From NCBI RefSeq assembly GCF_011759375.1, contig NZ_JAARML010000001.1, positions 1,550,001 to 1,614,000 of the forward strand: DNA of 64,000 nucleotides, read 5' to 3'. A model generated the notes under the pieces. The model was given only the letters and a program-made list of their open reading frames with translations. It was not told the origin of the DNA and ran no database searches. Source of the stretch: Paraflavitalea devenefica (lineage in GTDB: Bacteria > Bacteroidota > Bacteroidia > Chitinophagales > Chitinophagaceae). Positions 1-7,478 of the stretch are shown piece after piece; within the stretch, counting starts at the first letter, position 1; each line of letters starts with the position of its first letter. The translations under genes and the position numbers were made by a program.

Positions 1-2
1 GG

Positions 3-281
3 AGCGCCTCTGCCAGTACTGCTGATACTGCCCGTACCGCCAAAGCCATGATGTTGGCTTTTTGGGATGGCGCTGATAAATCGGCCCTTCGCATGGACCT
101 CTGGACAAAAGAGATGATGGTAGATGAAATGGCCGACTTTTATTACCAGACCCTTATGACCATGGCCGATTCTTTTGAGCGGGCTACCCACCAGCAGGAA
201 TTGGTAAATGATATTAAAACCTTTGCCAGGAACTTTTTCACTAAATTCCAGGAGATACAATTAAAGGAAAATAAGGCTTAA
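3..281 (+). CDS. gldC: Gliding motility protein GldC, 5'-truncated by window edge
   Basis: The reading frame is open from base 3 and continues off the left edge, so only the C-terminal ~92 residues are here. The stretch around residues 16-55 (KAMMLAFWDG, LWTKEMMVDEMADF, TLMTMADSFERAT) matches the conserved C-terminal half of GldC, a small soluble protein of gliding Bacteroidota whose exact role is not settled. An internal ATG at 48 is not the true start, since the family signature begins before it. The stop is followed after 9 bases by the yqeY-like gene, so the genes may be co-transcribed. Identification by family recognition only. Confidence 0.75.
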   Translation, partial: SASASTADTARTAKAMMLAFWDGADKSALRMDLWTKEMMVDEMADFYYQTLMTMADSFERATHQQELVNDIKTFARNFFTKFQEIQLKENKA

Positions 282-290
282 ACAATTGTT

Positions 291-743
291 ATGGCATTAG
301 AACAACAAATCACCACGGAACTTAAAACGGCTATGCTGGCCAAGGACGAGGTAGCTTTGCGCAGCCTCCGGGCTATTAAAGCGGCCATTTTGCTGGCTAA
401 GACATCCGAAGGCGCTGGCGGCGAACTGAAAGAGGAAGATGAGATCAAGCTCCTTCAAAAGCTGGTAAAACAGCGCCGTGATTCACTGGAGATATTTCAA
501 CAGCAAAACTGGGCCGACCTGGCGCAGAAGGAGCAGGAAGAAATAGCGGTGATCGAAAAATTCCTGCCCAAACAACTAAGTCCGGAAGAGTTGAAGTCCC
601 TGCTGGCAAAGATCATTGCCGAGGTGGGTGCTACTTCTCCGGCTGATATGGGTAAAGTGATGGGTGCCGCCACCAAACAACTGGCTGGTAAGGCAGATGG
701 CAAAGCGATCAGTGCTGCTGTAAAGGAATTGCTGGCAAAATAA
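291..743 (+). CDS. GatB/YqeY domain protein
   Basis: A 150-residue protein of the YqeY family, which resembles the C-terminal tail domain of the GatB subunit of tRNA amidotransferase and probably touches tRNA; its precise function is unknown. The typical features are visible: N-terminal helix with AMLAKDEVALRSLRAIKAAI, a basic middle helix (LLQKLVKQRRDSLEIF) and the closing FLPKQLSPEEL and MGKVMGAATKQLAGKADG segments. Length is normal for the family. Its stop codon overlaps the next gene's ATG by one base (TAATG), which suggests translational coupling to the CvpA-family gene. Confidence 0.88.
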   Translation: MALEQQITTELKTAMLAKDEVALRSLRAIKAAILLAKTSEGAGGELKEEDEIKLLQKLVKQRRDSLEIFQQQNWADLAQKEQEEIAVIEKFLPKQLSPEELKSLLAKIIAEVGATSPADMGKVMGAATKQLAGKADGKAISAAVKELLAK

Positions 744-1282
744 TGATCATTGATATACTTTTCGGGATACTACTGTTAATGGCTGTCATCAAAGGATGGC
801 GGCGGGGGCTTGTCGTGGCGGTATTCTCAGTCATTGCCATTATCGTAGGCATTGCGGCCGCCATGAAATTGTCGACAGTAGTAGCCGCTTACCTCAAAGA
901 TTCTACCAATGTATCCGTACAATGGCTGCCTTTTCTTTCTTTCGCTATTGTATTCATAGGCGTTATCCTGCTTATTCGATGGGGGGCTAACCTCATTGAG
1001 GCATCATTGGAAGTAACTTTGCTGGGTTGGGTGAACCGGCTGGGGGGTATATTGTTATATATAGTTGTGTACACGCTTGCGTTTAGCGTATTGTTGTTTT
1101 TCGCTACACAGCTAAAGCTTTTAAATGAAAATACTATTACCCAATCGGTCACTTATTCAAAAGTACAGCCATTAGGCCCCCTGGTTATAGACACTTTTGG
1201 CAGGCTTGTTCCATGGTTTAAAGATATGTTCACGGAGCTGGAAGCATTTTTTGCTCATATTGCGCAACAGGCCGTACAATAA
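743..1282 (+). CDS. CvpA family membrane protein
   Basis: A 179-residue integral membrane protein with about four hydrophobic segments (roughly residues 1-16, 22-43, 62-80 and 98-122). The opening IIDILFGILLLMAVIKGWRRG is the CvpA hallmark: an aspartate in the first helix followed by a GxxxG-like KGWRRG turn. CvpA was named for colicin V production in E. coli and has been tied to envelope homeostasis; the molecular activity is unknown. The start overlaps the yqeY-like stop by one base. No terminator is obvious before the hydrolase gene, 153 bases on. Confidence 0.85.
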   Translation: MIIDILFGILLLMAVIKGWRRGLVVAVFSVIAIIVGIAAAMKLSTVVAAYLKDSTNVSVQWLPFLSFAIVFIGVILLIRWGANLIEASLEVTLLGWVNRLGGILLYIVVYTLAFSVLLFFATQLKLLNENTITQSVTYSKVQPLGPLVIDTFGRLVPWFKDMFTELEAFFAHIAQQAVQ

Positions 1283-1435
1283 AATAGTTATACTGATGGC
1301 TATTGGTCAAGCTGTAAACACGCAAAAAAAATCATTAGTTTACAGTAAAATTGCACCGCTGAAAGCCAGGGATGTGATATTTGGGCTAAAACGTTTATTT
1401 TAGCGATTAATTGACTGAATTGAACCGATTTACAG

Positions 1436-2212
1436 ATGAATTACGAGATCAAACAAGTGGATAAGTTCAAATTTATTGAAGAAGGTGAGGGTGAACCGTT
1501 GATTTTGTTACACGGTTTGTTCGGCGCATTAGGCAACTTCAATAGTTTGATAGATTATTTTAGGCATCATTACAAAGTAGTGGTGCCCATGCTCCCTTTG
1601 CTTGATCTTGACCTGCTCCACACTTCCGTAGGCGGCTTGCAGAAGTATGTTCACCGGTTTATAGAATACCGGGACTATAAAAATGTGCACCTGCTGGGTA
1701 ATTCATTGGGCGGCCATGTGGGCATATTATATGTATTAAAGCATCCCGAAAGGATTAAATCACTCATACTTACTGGCAGTTCCGGCTTATTTGAGAATGG
1801 AATGGGAGATACTTATCCCAAAAGAGGGGATTATGAATATATTAAAAAGAAAGCGGAAGTAACGTTTTATGACCCAAAAACCGCTACCAAGGAAATCGTG
1901 GATGAGGTGTATGAAACAGTTAATAACCGCCTTAAAGCCATCAAGGTAATTGCCCTGGCCAAAAGCGCCATCCGGAATAATCTTGGTGAGGAACTCAATC
2001 AGATCAAGCAACCCACGTTATTAATATGGGGAAACAATGATGCGGTAACCCCACCGTTCGTTGCACGTGAATTTCAAAAATTGATCCCAAACAGTGAGCT
2101 GCACTTTATTGATAAATGTGGACACGCGCCTATGATGGAGGTCCCCGACGAATTTAACCGGATACTCCATAAATTTTTGACAAAATTAAACGAGCCCGCA
2201 GCGGTAGCCTGA
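1436..2212 (+). CDS. Alpha/beta hydrolase
   Basis: A 258-residue alpha/beta-hydrolase fold enzyme without signal peptide, so probably cytoplasmic. The oxyanion strand LILLHG (21-26), nucleophile elbow GNSLGG with Ser90, acid Asp202 in WGNNDAVTP and base His230 in CGHAPMMEVP give a complete catalytic triad. A lid region of mixed helices sits between ~115 and 185. Substrate cannot be told from the sequence; the fold covers esterases, C-C hydrolases and haloperoxidase-like enzymes. It has its own upstream gap, with an 8-bp inverted repeat (1312-1319 and 1338-1345). Confidence 0.85.
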   Translation: MNYEIKQVDKFKFIEEGEGEPLILLHGLFGALGNFNSLIDYFRHHYKVVVPMLPLLDLDLLHTSVGGLQKYVHRFIEYRDYKNVHLLGNSLGGHVGILYVLKHPERIKSLILTGSSGLFENGMGDTYPKRGDYEYIKKKAEVTFYDPKTATKEIVDEVYETVNNRLKAIKVIALAKSAIRNNLGEELNQIKQPTLLIWGNNDAVTPPFVAREFQKLIPNSELHFIDKCGHAPMMEVPDEFNRILHKFLTKLNEPAAVA

Positions 2213-2382
2213 TTTTTATCGTCTATGTAAGTACACCCACTGTTTTCTCAACGGGTAACCACCAATAACGACTGTTCGCATAAGAAGGGTAGTAAGCATC
2301 GCCTTTTTCAGCAATTGCATTGTTTCCGGCCTGGAGCGCCTGGCATTTCATCAACAATATTATTCAGGTAAAACCCTGATCA

Positions 2383-3042
2383 GTGCTAAACAAAGAACTA
2401 ATATCTGCAACAATACCTACACTGAATCCCGGTGATTCGGTGTACCAGGCGCTTGAACTGATGGCAGAGTTCCATGTAATGCAACTGGCTGTAGTAGCCG
2501 ATAATAAATACCTGGGGCTTGTTGCTGAAGATGACCTCATGAATATGGATGAAAACCTTACCCTTCAATCCATCGAAAACCACTTTTCCAAAGCAGCGGT
2601 CCGCGCCAATACCCACTTCCTGGAAGCTGTTCAGGTAGTCAATGATCACAACCTTTCCGTTATACCCGTAGTAGAACCGGAAAATGTTTTTGCCGGTGTT
2701 ATTACTGCCACAGACCTGCTGAAACAGCTTGGTAAAGTAACCGGCGCCAGTGAGCCCGGCGGTATCATGGTACTGGAAATGGAACAACGCAACTTCTCTT
2801 TCTCCGAGATCAGCAAACTGGTGGAAACCAACGATGCACAGATCACACAGCTTAATACTTATTGGGATAATAATACCGGCTCCTTCCTTGTGACCCTCAA
2901 AATCAATAAGTTCGAGATTTCCGACATAATAGCCACGTTCCAGCGTTACGAGTACCAGATAAAGTATTATTTTGGGGAAGAACAGTACGAGAACGAGTTG
3001 CGCAGTAATTATGATCATTTAATGAATTACCTCAGTATTTAA
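2383..3042 (+). CDS. CBS domain protein (GTG start)
   Basis: A 219-residue soluble protein with a tandem CBS pair over about residues 1-130 (GDSVYQALELMAEFHVMQLAVV and the SVIPVVEPENVFAGVITATDLLKQL strand-helix pattern), followed by a C-terminal ACT-like segment (MVLEMEQRNFSFSEISKLVE). CBS pairs usually bind adenine nucleotides. The start is taken as GTG at 2383 because an in-frame stop sits only two codons upstream and the first ATG (2461) would cut off the first CBS strand. The gene precedes an Omp85-like gene and nadK, a neighbourhood I associate with Bacteroidota envelope clusters; a link to NAD/ATP sensing is only inference. Confidence 0.82.
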   Translation: MLNKELISATIPTLNPGDSVYQALELMAEFHVMQLAVVADNKYLGLVAEDDLMNMDENLTLQSIENHFSKAAVRANTHFLEAVQVVNDHNLSVIPVVEPENVFAGVITATDLLKQLGKVTGASEPGGIMVLEMEQRNFSFSEISKLVETNDAQITQLNTYWDNNTGSFLVTLKINKFEISDIIATFQRYEYQIKYYFGEEQYENELRSNYDHLMNYLSI

Positions 3043-3118
3043 TACTGGTAATCCGATTCTACTATCTTCGTCTGTATTCATCCATCATTAAATCTGACAC
3101 CTGCCACGGCTGGCCTGC

Positions 3119-4555
3119 ATGCGGATACCAAAGAAATATTATGCTGTAATAGCAGTGCTGCTGCTGGGAAGTACATTCCTAAAAGCACAGCCGGTCGCAA
3201 CAGACTCCCAGGCGGTAGTTCCCGTTGTCACTGCTGCCCAGCCTCCTTCCACCCCTTTTGTGATAGGTATTATCTATATCGAAGGGAATAAACGCACCAA
3301 ATCATACATTATAGAGCGGGAATTGCCTTTCAAAGCCGGCGACTCCGTCTATCTGCCTGAACTGGTGCAGGGGTTTGAGATCTCCCGCCGTCAGCTATTC
3401 AATACCGGTCTGTTCAATGAAGTAGTGGTAGCCCTCAAATCATTCCGCGGATATGAAGTGGATGTGATTATCCAGGTAAAGGAACGCTGGTATACGTTTC
3501 CCATTCCTTATGTAAAACCGGTAGACCGCAATCTCTCTGAATGGTCGCGCCAGGGTTATGGATTTGACCGGCTTAATTATGGCCTCAAGTTCACTCAATA
3601 CAATTTTACCGGCCGGAATGATAAACTCAGGTTTTGGTTAATTACCGGCTATACAAAGCAGATCCAGGCCCAGTATGATCAGCCTTATGCAGATAAAACA
3701 CTGCGCCACGGTTATAGCGTAGGATTTTTATACTCCTTTAACAAAGAGATCAACTATGCTACCGTCAATAACCAGCAGATGTTTACTGACTCGCTTACCG
3801 ACGGTATCAGGCGCTGGGAAGGTAAACTGGAGTATACCTACCGGCCCGGTCTGCGCACTTTTCATGCGGTACGTTTATCCATCGTACATCAACAAGTAGA
3901 CAGCCAGTTACTTGATCTCAATCCGAAATATTTCAAGGTCAACCAGAGTGCCGTTACCTATCCCGAGCTGTCTTATACGATCAGGTATGTGAATGTGGAC
4001 TACGTGCATTTCCCCCTGACCGGCTGGATGGGTGAGGCCAGTCTGTTGAAGCGCGGTATCCATAAAAACATGGACATGTGGCAACTGAGCGCGAAGGTGA
4101 CCAAGGGCTGGCAACTGACTAAAAAGACGTTTTATTCCCTGCAGGGAACAGGCGTATTGCGAGTGCCGTTTGATCAGCCTTATATCAATCACCGTATGTT
4201 TGGTTATGGCGATATGTTCCTGCGGGGACTGGAGAAATATGTAGTGGATGGCGTAGCAGGGCTCATGGCCCGCAGTACCCTGCGGCGTGAGCTATTCCGC
4301 TTTAATATCAATACGCACCTCAGGTCACGCTCACACGACAGGATACCCTTTCGTATTTATGCCCGTACTTTTGGCGATATGGGGTATGCATATAATAAAA
4401 ACTTTACCGGTAACTCCCTCACTAATCGGCCATTATATACCGGTGGCTTCGGTGTGGATGTTGTTACTTTCTATGACCTTATACTCCGCTTTGATTATAG
4501 CTTCAACCAATTAGGTCAAAACGGACTATTTTTGCACATTAAAAACGATTTTTGA
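3119..4555 (+). CDS. Omp85-superfamily outer membrane protein (BamA/TamA-like)
   Basis: A 478-residue exported protein. Residues 1-23 form a signal peptide ending at LKAQP. After a Pro/Thr linker comes one POTRA-like domain (~47-125: FVIGIIYIEGNKRTKSYIIERELPF split over the GN-RT turn, then FEISRRQLFNTGLFNEVVV), then a beta-barrel rich in alternating aromatic residues that ends in Phe, as many outer-membrane barrels do. It is much shorter than BamA and has one POTRA domain instead of about five, so it is a second, reduced Omp85-type protein 3 kb from the true bamA. It could assist barrel assembly or lipid/protein transport; the role is unknown. Confidence 0.78.
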   Translation: MRIPKKYYAVIAVLLLGSTFLKAQPVATDSQAVVPVVTAAQPPSTPFVIGIIYIEGNKRTKSYIIERELPFKAGDSVYLPELVQGFEISRRQLFNTGLFNEVVVALKSFRGYEVDVIIQVKERWYTFPIPYVKPVDRNLSEWSRQGYGFDRLNYGLKFTQYNFTGRNDKLRFWLITGYTKQIQAQYDQPYADKTLRHGYSVGFLYSFNKEINYATVNNQQMFTDSLTDGIRRWEGKLEYTYRPGLRTFHAVRLSIVHQQVDSQLLDLNPKYFKVNQSAVTYPELSYTIRYVNVDYVHFPLTGWMGEASLLKRGIHKNMDMWQLSAKVTKGWQLTKKTFYSLQGTGVLRVPFDQPYINHRMFGYGDMFLRGLEKYVVDGVAGLMARSTLRRELFRFNINTHLRSRSHDRIPFRIYARTFGDMGYAYNKNFTGNSLTNRPLYTGGFGVDVVTFYDLILRFDYSFNQLGQNGLFLHIKNDF

Positions 4556-4648
4556 CCACCGCTGATCACACCCCCTTATCCAATAATCCTGTAGTCCATA
4601 TCCTGTATTTAATGCTGTATTCCGGATCCTGAATTCCTGTATTTAATT

Positions 4649-5527
4649 ATGAAAGTAGCTATCTATAGCCGGGTAATTGATTATGATCAGAAAGGAGAAG
4701 TTCAACAGTTATTTGATGAACTGGCCAAGGAAAATATGGAGCTCGTTATTTATGAGCCCTTCTATGAAACTATCCGGTCTTCTTTCCGGTTTCCTGATAG
4801 GATATCCATCTTCAGAGATTCCAATGACCTTACATCGGCCATTGATTTTCTGATCAGCCTGGGTGGCGATGGTACCTTATTGGACACAGTAACCCTGGTA
4901 AGGAATAAAAATATTCCCATATTGGGCATCAACTTCGGTCGCCTGGGCTTCCTGGCCAGTATTGGCCGTACGGAGCTGACTACTGCTGTACAATCCCTGG
5001 TAAAAAGGACGATCGTTATAGACAAACGGTCACTCATTCACCTGGATGCCAATAAGCCGTTATTTGGCGAAGTGCCTTATGGGCTCAATGAGTTTGCGAT
5101 CCATAAGACCGACACTTCGCCCATGATCAAGATCCATACTTATCTGAATGGGGAATTCCTGAATACTTATTGGGCCGATGGCCTTATTGTAGCCACCCCC
5201 ACGGGGTCAACGGGGTATTCCTTAAGCTGTAGTGGTCCGGTAGTATTCCCGGAATCGGCCAGTTTCGTAATAACTCCTGTAGCCCCTCATAACCTCAATG
5301 TGCGGCCTATTGTGGTAGGAGATGATAATATTATTTCATTTGAAGTGGAAGGCAGGACCGATCATTTTATCTGTGCGCTCGATTCCCGGAAGGAGATCGT
5401 AGATAAAAAAGTGCAGTTGGCAGTTCAGCGTGAGGCCTTTACGTTGAGCCTTGTACGATTAAATGAAAATAACTTTTTACAAACCCTTCGTAATAAGCTT
5501 TCGTGGGGTCTTGATACAAGGAATTAA
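4649..5527 (+). CDS. nadK: NAD kinase
   Basis: A 292-residue enzyme that phosphorylates NAD to NADP with ATP. The diagnostic GGDGT motif is at residues 72-76 (catalytic Asp74), followed by GINFGRLGFLA. A second family signature, LNEFAIHK, and the glycine-rich TPTGSTGYSLSCSGP loop that contacts NAD are present. Length is normal. Start ATG 4649 fits the family N-terminus (MKVAIYSR). Just upstream, a 13-base string TCCTGTATTTAAT occurs twice (4601-4613 and 4635-4647), the second copy reaching two bases from the ATG. Confidence 0.96.
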   Translation: MKVAIYSRVIDYDQKGEVQQLFDELAKENMELVIYEPFYETIRSSFRFPDRISIFRDSNDLTSAIDFLISLGGDGTLLDTVTLVRNKNIPILGINFGRLGFLASIGRTELTTAVQSLVKRTIVIDKRSLIHLDANKPLFGEVPYGLNEFAIHKTDTSPMIKIHTYLNGEFLNTYWADGLIVATPTGSTGYSLSCSGPVVFPESASFVITPVAPHNLNVRPIVVGDDNIISFEVEGRTDHFICALDSRKEIVDKKVQLAVQREAFTLSLVRLNENNFLQTLRNKLSWGLDTRN

Positions 5528-5597
5528 CATTTTGTATTAAAAGAAAAAGCCCCCGGGCTACGTTAGAGTCAAATACTTTAATGCTTATATTGCAGAT

Positions 5598-6458
5598 ATG
5601 AACAGACTGGTTGTTGTTATAGCCTTGCTGCTTTGTATATCAGTACAACCCGCTACTGCACAATGGGAAGCCATCCGGCAGGAGGGTGAATTTGGCCTCT
5701 CGGTCGGGGCTGCTCACTATTTTGGCGACCTGAATACAAGGGCCAAGATCAATCGTCCTAAAATAGCCGTTGGCGCTTTTTTCCGTAAACAGTTTGGTAA
5801 TTATATTGGCCTGAGGGTGGGCGCCCATTTTGCCCAGCTTGGTTATTCCGACAAGTACAATACCCATAACGAGTTCATGCGCCGCAGGAACCTGAGCTTT
5901 AACACCAATATTTTTGAGCTGGCTGTGCAGGGGGACTTTAACTTTTTCAAGTTTGTTCCCGGTGACCCTTATCATTCTTTTACACCCTATGTTACCCTTG
6001 GTGTAGGCGTATTCAGCTATGATCCCTATGCCTACCTCAACGGCCAGAAGGTATTCCTTCGTCCTTTAGGTACTGAAGGACAAGGACTTGCAGATTCTTC
6101 GCTGAACCGGAAACCCTATAATACCATGGCCATTTGTATTCCGCTGGGAGTAGGTATCAAATATGCGCTTAATGACCGTATGAATATTGGCTTTGAAATA
6201 GCTTACCGGTTCACTACGGCTGATTATATAGATGACGTGAGCACGACTTACGTTGGCATCGATAAATTTCCCCTACTGCCCGACGGTTCATATTCTCAGG
6301 CAGCCCTGCTGCAGGACAGATCATATGAAACCAGTGCCGAACGTATCGGTGAGCCAGGCCGTCAGCGTGGTTTTGCCAATCAGAAAGATCATTATGTTTT
6401 TGCTGAGGTGACCCTTTCTTTCAACCTCACCTCTTACCGCTGCCCTACCGCCAATTAA
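5598..6458 (+). CDS. porG: PorG-like outer membrane protein (DUF6089), type IX secretion
   Basis: A 286-residue protein with a signal peptide cut after TAQ (residue ~21) and a beta-barrel body: FGLSVGAAHYFGDLN, ITVAVGAFFRK-like strands and a YVTLGVGVFSYDPYAYLNGQKVFLRPLGTEGQ-type central segment. This pattern fits DUF6089, the family of PorG of Porphyromonas gingivalis, an outer-membrane part of the type IX secretion system. Context supports it: in P. gingivalis porG also precedes uppS, bamA and two ompH genes. A strong terminator follows at 6484, so this gene is the end of its own unit. Confidence 0.78.
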   Translation: MNRLVVVIALLLCISVQPATAQWEAIRQEGEFGLSVGAAHYFGDLNTRAKINRPKIAVGAFFRKQFGNYIGLRVGAHFAQLGYSDKYNTHNEFMRRRNLSFNTNIFELAVQGDFNFFKFVPGDPYHSFTPYVTLGVGVFSYDPYAYLNGQKVFLRPLGTEGQGLADSSLNRKPYNTMAICIPLGVGIKYALNDRMNIGFEIAYRFTTADYIDDVSTTYVGIDKFPLLPDGSYSQAALLQDRSYETSAERIGEPGRQRGFANQKDHYVFAEVTLSFNLTSYRCPTAN

Positions 6459-6483
6459 ACCGCATTCATCCGGAAAATAGTGG

Positions 6484-6510
6484 AAACCGGCCTCAAAAGG
6501 CCGGTTTTTT
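6484..6510 (+). terminator. Rho-independent terminator after porG-like gene
   Basis: Perfect 9-bp stem AAACCGGCC / GGCCGGTTT with a 6-base loop, followed by a run of six T (6505-6510). It lies 25 bases past the stop codon and separates the porG-like gene from uppS. Confidence 0.9.
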
Positions 6511-6606
6511 GTTGCCAGCCGGGGGAGGGCCGGGAGATTAAAAGCCTCCAAAAGTAGCTTCCCACCTAATCTTTTCGTAACTTCGTGCCCTTCAAAAAAA
6601 CGGGTA

Positions 6607-7368
6607 ATGCAGAGCCTTAAGGAGCAAATTGACTTGCAACGGTTGCCACATCATATTGCCATTATCATGGATGGCAATGGGCGCTGGGCACAGGAAAAAG
6701 GCCAGGACCGCCTGTATGGCCATTTCCATGGGGTGGAAAGTGTGCGCAATATTGTGGAAGGCTGTGCCGAACTGGGCATAGGCTACCTTACGCTGTATGC
6801 CTTCTCGACCGAAAACTGGGATCGCCCGGAGTATGAAGTTACCGGGTTGATGGAACTGCTGGTAGATACCATCCGGAAAGAAACCGAGACCCTCAATAAG
6901 AACAATATCAAGCTGCATGTTATTGGCGACATGAATATGCTGCCCGACTATGCCCAGAAGGAGTTGAATGAATCGCTGGAGATCACCAGCCGTAATACGG
7001 GCCTTAACCTTGTGATGGCCCTCAGCTACAGCAGCCGCTGGGAGCTGGTGCAGGCTGTTAAACACATTGCTGCCGACGTGAAAGCAGGGCAGATAGACCC
7101 CCAGGCTATTACACAGGATACCTTACAGAAATACCTTACCACCAGTAATTTTCCCGATCCGGAACTGATGATTCGCACCAGTGGCGAGTACCGGATCAGC
7201 AATTTCTTACTTTACCAGTTGGCTTATGCAGAACTTTATTTCACCAATGTACGCTGGCCCGATTTCCGCAAGGAAAACCTTTATGAAGCCATTATTGACT
7301 TCCAGCACCGGGAAAGGCGTTTTGGAAAGACCGGCGATCAGCTCCGGCAGGAGTCACTTAGCCAATAA
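6607..7368 (+). CDS. uppS: Isoprenyl transferase (undecaprenyl diphosphate synthase)
   Basis: A 253-residue cis-prenyltransferase that makes undecaprenyl diphosphate, the lipid carrier for peptidoglycan and O-antigen. The family's catalytic motif MDGNGRWA is at residues 21-28 (Asp22, Asn24, Arg26), and the later region II/V signatures TLYAFSTENW and RTSGEYRISNFLLYQLAYAELYF pattern are all there. No signal peptide; peripheral membrane enzyme. It sits immediately ahead of bamA, the usual arrangement in the phylum. Confidence 0.96.
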   Translation: MQSLKEQIDLQRLPHHIAIIMDGNGRWAQEKGQDRLYGHFHGVESVRNIVEGCAELGIGYLTLYAFSTENWDRPEYEVTGLMELLVDTIRKETETLNKNNIKLHVIGDMNMLPDYAQKELNESLEITSRNTGLNLVMALSYSSRWELVQAVKHIAADVKAGQIDPQAITQDTLQKYLTTSNFPDPELMIRTSGEYRISNFLLYQLAYAELYFTNVRWPDFRKENLYEAIIDFQHRERRFGKTGDQLRQESLSQ

Positions 7369-7478
7369 GTTTATCCTGAAACCTCAATAAATCATACAGT
7401 CCGCATTTCTTTTAACAAACACTTTTAAGTTAATCTTAAGTAAATCCCTTTAATTTGCCCCAGCTTAAACAACCCGGA

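Noticed and set aside
1312..1345. 8-bp inverted repeat CTGTAAAC / GTTTACAG with an A-rich interior before the alpha/beta hydrolase
   Set aside because: Arms are short and far apart (18 bases) and no regulator is near, so it is not distinguishable from chance.
2398..3018. A 206-codon open frame on the minus strand
   Set aside because: It is the antisense of the CBS protein gene, whose domain pattern is convincing; the minus frame has no family features.
5540..5560. GC-rich AGCCCCCGGGCT after nadK
   Set aside because: The loop would be almost nil and there is no T-run, so I do not call it a terminator.
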